A DNA stretch of 7,887 bases. It comes from Haemophilus parainfluenzae. GTDB lineage: Bacteria; Pseudomonadota; Gammaproteobacteria; Enterobacterales; Pasteurellaceae. Location of the stretch: positions 1 to 7,887 of the forward strand of contig JAGZRY010000068.1 in the NCBI GenBank assembly GCA_018381425.1, read 5' to 3'. Positions within the stretch are counted from its first letter, which is position 1. Each line of letters starts with the position of its first letter. This document shows positions 5,499-7,887 of this stretch, in pieces. The notes beneath the pieces are model-generated. The model ran no database searches, was not told where the DNA came from, and saw only the letters and a list, made by a program, of their open reading frames with translations. Made by a program: the position numbers and the translations under genes.

Positions 5499-7887
5499 TT
5501 ACTCTGCTTTCGCTTGTGTCGGTTCAGAATAAATATGGCTAATTGCACTATGATGGCCTGCCGCGCCTTTACCATTAAAGTAATAACGAGACTCCGTCCA
5601 TTCTACAATTGGGAATGGCTTAGACTCTTCATCTGGTGCTTTAGCCAGTGTCATCGCAGCTTTAGTGTGTTGTACCGCTGAAATAGTACCTGCACGACCA
5701 GTGAACACATAAGAACGAACAAACTCAGCTTTTTCTTGTGGTTCAACTTCTGCCGTTGCGACTTGAGTAACAGGTTCTGATTTATGATGCAAACGTTCTA
5801 ATGATTCTTGCACTTTCTGTTGAACCGCTTCATTTGCCGGTTGAGTAATGAAATCTAACGCAGGTTGTGCTTCAACAGATTTCTCTTCCACAACAATACC
5901 TGTTGCAGGCGTAATCACGCCTTTTTTCGTTTTTTCTTGCTCAAGCAACTCATCCACCGATAAGAAATTATTTTCTTTCGGTGCATTTACAGCAGAATAA
6001 TCAATGCATACTTTACCGCTTGCTAATTCTGGTGAAGCCACCGCAGCAAATAATGGCATTGGGGATTTCACTTCATTACGACGACGGCGTTGATTATTCG
6101 ATGCTCGTAAATGACGCGGTGTACGACGCTGACGTTCTTGACGTGGTTTATCTTCTGTATTATCAACAGCGTTGTTTTCAACCACTTCATTTTTAATCGC
6201 AGGAACTTCAACGGCCTCAATAACATTCTCATTGATGTTATTTGCATTGTCATCAATACGAACGCGTTTACGTAAATCACGACGTTGACGACGCTCAGCT
6301 ACAGCTTTCTCTGCTTTTTCTTCTTGACAATTATCATCAGAAACATTCGCTAAATTAACCGCACTTTCTGAAATAACATCGTCATTAACGTTGCGACGAT
6401 TACGACGATTATTCACACGCTCACGAGTTGGACGTACATTTTCTTCGTCTGTATTTTTCGCATTGTCACTATTTTCGTTGCGAGAACGACGATTATTACG
6501 ACGATCTTGATTGCGACGATTATTACGATTGCTGTTACGATTATTACGATTATTTTGGTTTTTCTCTTCTTCTTTTGGCTCAGAAGCGAATAAACCTTTA
6601 ATTGTAGCAACAATTTTTGCAAACAGTGAAGGACCTTCTGATTTGCGCTCAACTGGTGCTGGCGCTGCCGTTGGGATAGATAGCGATACCGCAGCACTTT
6701 CCATCACTTGTTCAGATGTCACGGCTGCTGTTTCAATATTACGTGAAACAAGGGATTCCTCTGGTACGAATGCATCGTCTTGCGCTTCATGGAATTTTGC
6801 TAAGTTGTAGCTTAATTCGTTCAGCTCTTCACCTTCACGCACGCGGAACACGCTGAAGTGCGGCGTTTCCATCGCTTCATTTGGTACCACAATAATCTCT
6901 ACATCATGGCGTTTTTCGATGCTGCTTACGGCTTTACGTTTCTCGTTAAGTAAGTAAGACGCAATTTGTACCGGCACGATAGTGTGCACTTGTTTGGTAT
7001 TTTCTTTTAACGCTTCTTCTTCAATTAAACGTAAGATTGAAAGCGATAAGCTTTCGTTATCGCGCACTTTACCCGTACCTTGACAGCGTGGGCAAACATG
7101 ATGAGAAGACTCACCTAATGATGGACTTAAACGCTGACGCGACATTTCCAACAAGCCGAAGCGAGAAATGCGGCTGATTTGAATACGTGCACGGTCTTGA
7201 CGCACGGCATCACGGATACGGTTTTCAACTTCACGTTGGTGACGAACAGGTGTCATATCGATGAAATCGATGACCACTAAGCCCCCTAAGTCACGTAAAC
7301 GTAATTGACGAGCAATTTCATCCGCCGCTTCAAGGTTCGTATTTAATGCGGTTTCTTCAATATCACCACCGCGAGTTGAACGCGCTGAGTTGATATCGAT
7401 CGCCGTTAAGGCTTCTGTCACATCGATCACAATCGAACCACCAGAAGGTAAACGCACTTCACGTTGGAAGGCTGATTCAATTTGAGATTCAATTTGATAG
7501 TGACTAAATAGCGGCACTTCACCTTGATATAATTTCACACGATTAATGAAATCTGGGCGTACTAATTTGATGTGCGCTTTCGCTTTTTCAAATACTTTCG
7601 GGCTATCAATTAAGATCTCACCGATATCACGACGTAAGTAATCCCGGATCGCTCGAACGATCACATCACTTTCTTGGTGAATTAAAAATGGTGCCGGACG
7701 GCTTTGTGAAGCTTGTTTAATTGCTTCCCAATGATGTAAAAGTACTTTTAAGTCCCATTGCAATTCTTCTGGTGATTTACCTACACCAGCTGTACGCACG
7801 ATAAGACCAACGCCTTCCGGTACATCTAAGGAACTCAATGCTTCTTTTAATTCGATACGTTCATCGCCTTCAATACGGCGAGAAATG
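5499..7887 (-). CDS. rne: Ribonuclease E, 5' end outside the window (partial)
   Basis: RNase E is the single-strand-specific endonuclease that initiates mRNA decay, matures 9S rRNA and tRNAs, and scaffolds the degradosome. The window holds the last 795 residues; translation is open to the right edge (ISRRIEGDERIEL), equivalent to E. coli residue 139 onward, so the full protein is about 930 aa. Visible landmarks, in E. coli numbering, are R169/T170 of the 5'-phosphate sensor (LIVRTAG), catalytic D303 (AIDINSA) and D346 (VIDFIDM), and zinc-link C404/C407 (CPRC), all conserved. After the catalytic part comes a low-complexity scaffold: a probable amphipathic membrane-anchoring helix (GPSLFAKIVATIKGLFAS, 6582-6635), an Asn/Arg-rich RNA-binding stretch (6471-6560), further Arg-rich patches, acidic linkers, and a C-terminal FNGKGAAGHH motif (within 5502-5618) resembling the PNPase-binding end of E. 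coli RNase E. RNase G is excluded by the long scaffold. An ATG at 7838 is internal and not the start. Confidence 0.97.
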   Translation of the reverse strand, partial: ISRRIEGDERIELKEALSSLDVPEGVGLIVRTAGVGKSPEELQWDLKVLLHHWEAIKQASQSRPAPFLIHQESDVIVRAIRDYLRRDIGEILIDSPKVFEKAKAHIKLVRPDFINRVKLYQGEVPLFSHYQIESQIESAFQREVRLPSGGSIVIDVTEALTAIDINSARSTRGGDIEETALNTNLEAADEIARQLRLRDLGGLVVIDFIDMTPVRHQREVENRIRDAVRQDRARIQISRISRFGLLEMSRQRLSPSLGESSHHVCPRCQGTGKVRDNESLSLSILRLIEEEALKENTKQVHTIVPVQIASYLLNEKRKAVSSIEKRHDVEIIVVPNEAMETPHFSVFRVREGEELNELSYNLAKFHEAQDDAFVPEESLVSRNIETAAVTSEQVMESAAVSLSIPTAAPAPVERKSEGPSLFAKIVATIKGLFASEPKEEEKNQNNRNNRNSNRNNRRNQDRRNNRRSRNENSDNAKNTDEENVRPTRERVNNRRNRRNVNDDVISESAVNLANVSDDNCQEEKAEKAVAERRQRRDLRKRVRIDDNANNINENVIEAVEVPAIKNEVVENNAVDNTEDKPRQERQRRTPRHLRASNNQRRRRNEVKSPMPLFAAVASPELASGKVCIDYSAVNAPKENNFLSVDELLEQEKTKKGVITPATGIVVEEKSVEAQPALDFITQPANEAVQQKVQESLERLHHKSEPVTQVATAEVEPQEKAEFVRSYVFTGRAGTISAVQHTKAAMTLAKAPDEESKPFPIVEWTESRYYFNGKGAAGHHSAISHIYSEPTQAKAE
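6358..6366 (-). repeat. DNA uptake signal in the rne scaffold region
   Basis: ACCGCACTT on the plus strand, the exact reverse complement of the uptake core, lies in the weakly constrained linker of rne. In the coding direction it reads AAGTGCGGT and encodes part of SAVNL. Confidence 0.85.
6471..6560 (-). repeat. Degenerate Asn/Arg codon repeat within rne
   Basis: This stretch encodes about 30 residues made almost only of Asn, Arg, Ser, Asp and Gln. At DNA level it is built of repeated CGT/CGC and AAT/AAC codons (plus-strand motif cgattattacga recurring). A shorter similar patch lies near 6388-6416. It is part of the arginine-rich RNA-binding scaffold and has the look of repeat-driven expansion. 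Confidence 0.7.

Noticed and set aside
6511..6810. Plus-strand and alternative minus-strand ORFs within rne (also 5981-6196, 6068-6280, 6413-6697)
   Set aside because: They are shadows of the repetitive Arg/Asn and acidic codons of rne; low complexity, no ribosome binding sites, no recognisable family.
6854..6862. Fifth uptake signal in rne (AAGTGCGGC)
   Set aside because: It differs from the core at the last base; not counted as an exact signal.
7836..7838. ATG at 7838 as the rne start codon
   Set aside because: The frame is open to the window edge and the upstream residues (ISRRIEGDERIELKEAL) match internal RNase E sequence, so the real start lies outside the window.

Overview
The window looks like a core chromosomal segment of a Pasteurellaceae bacterium, most likely a Haemophilus close to H. 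parainfluenzae or H. influenzae. The evidence is AT-rich DNA, proteins closely resembling gamma-proteobacterial orthologues, and four exact copies of the Haemophilus-type DNA uptake signal AAGTGCGGT (two per orientation). The species assignment is inference. I see no mobile element, phage gene or CRISPR array.

Layout: (1) Positions 1-132 are AT-rich intergenic DNA with nothing I can name. (2) glpT (glycerol-3-phosphate:phosphate antiporter) lies on the minus strand with a strong terminator. (3) A divergent intergenic region of about 230 bases leads to gloA (glyoxalase I) and rnt (RNase T), a tightly spaced plus-strand pair in which the rnt ribosome binding site overlaps the gloA stop codon. 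(4) Positions 2864-3211 hold a complete histidine-type transcription attenuator: promoter, a 14-codon leader peptide with a His-His-His-Arg-His run, mutually exclusive hairpins and a GNRA-capped intrinsic terminator. A second, phenylalanine-containing 18-codon ORF follows. (5) An NhaC/YuiF-like 450-residue membrane transporter comes next; the attenuator implies that it carries histidine or a histidine source. (6) priC (primosomal replication protein N'') follows; its promoter and ribosome binding site are interleaved with the transporter's terminator. (7) A shared bidirectional terminator separates priC from a convergent tRNA-Ser(UGA) gene with a near-consensus promoter. (8) rne (RNase E) is on the minus strand and runs off the right edge, lacking roughly the first 138 residues.

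The most interesting part is 2890-4564. A ribosome-mediated histidine attenuator governs a transporter annotated by family as a sodium/proton antiporter, and regulation gives a more specific substrate than homology does. By recollection, comparative genomics has already predicted histidine transporters of this family behind His attenuators or His T-boxes, so the idea is probably not wholly new. The detailed architecture here, the second small ORF, and the terminator/promoter/RBS overlap before priC deserve a closer look.

Functional links: RNase T and RNase E both process stable RNA, and a tRNA gene lies between them, but this looks like ordinary genome adjacency. GlpT feeds the triose-phosphate pool from which methylglyoxal arises, and GloA detoxifies methylglyoxal. 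Their divergent placement is suggestive but unproven.
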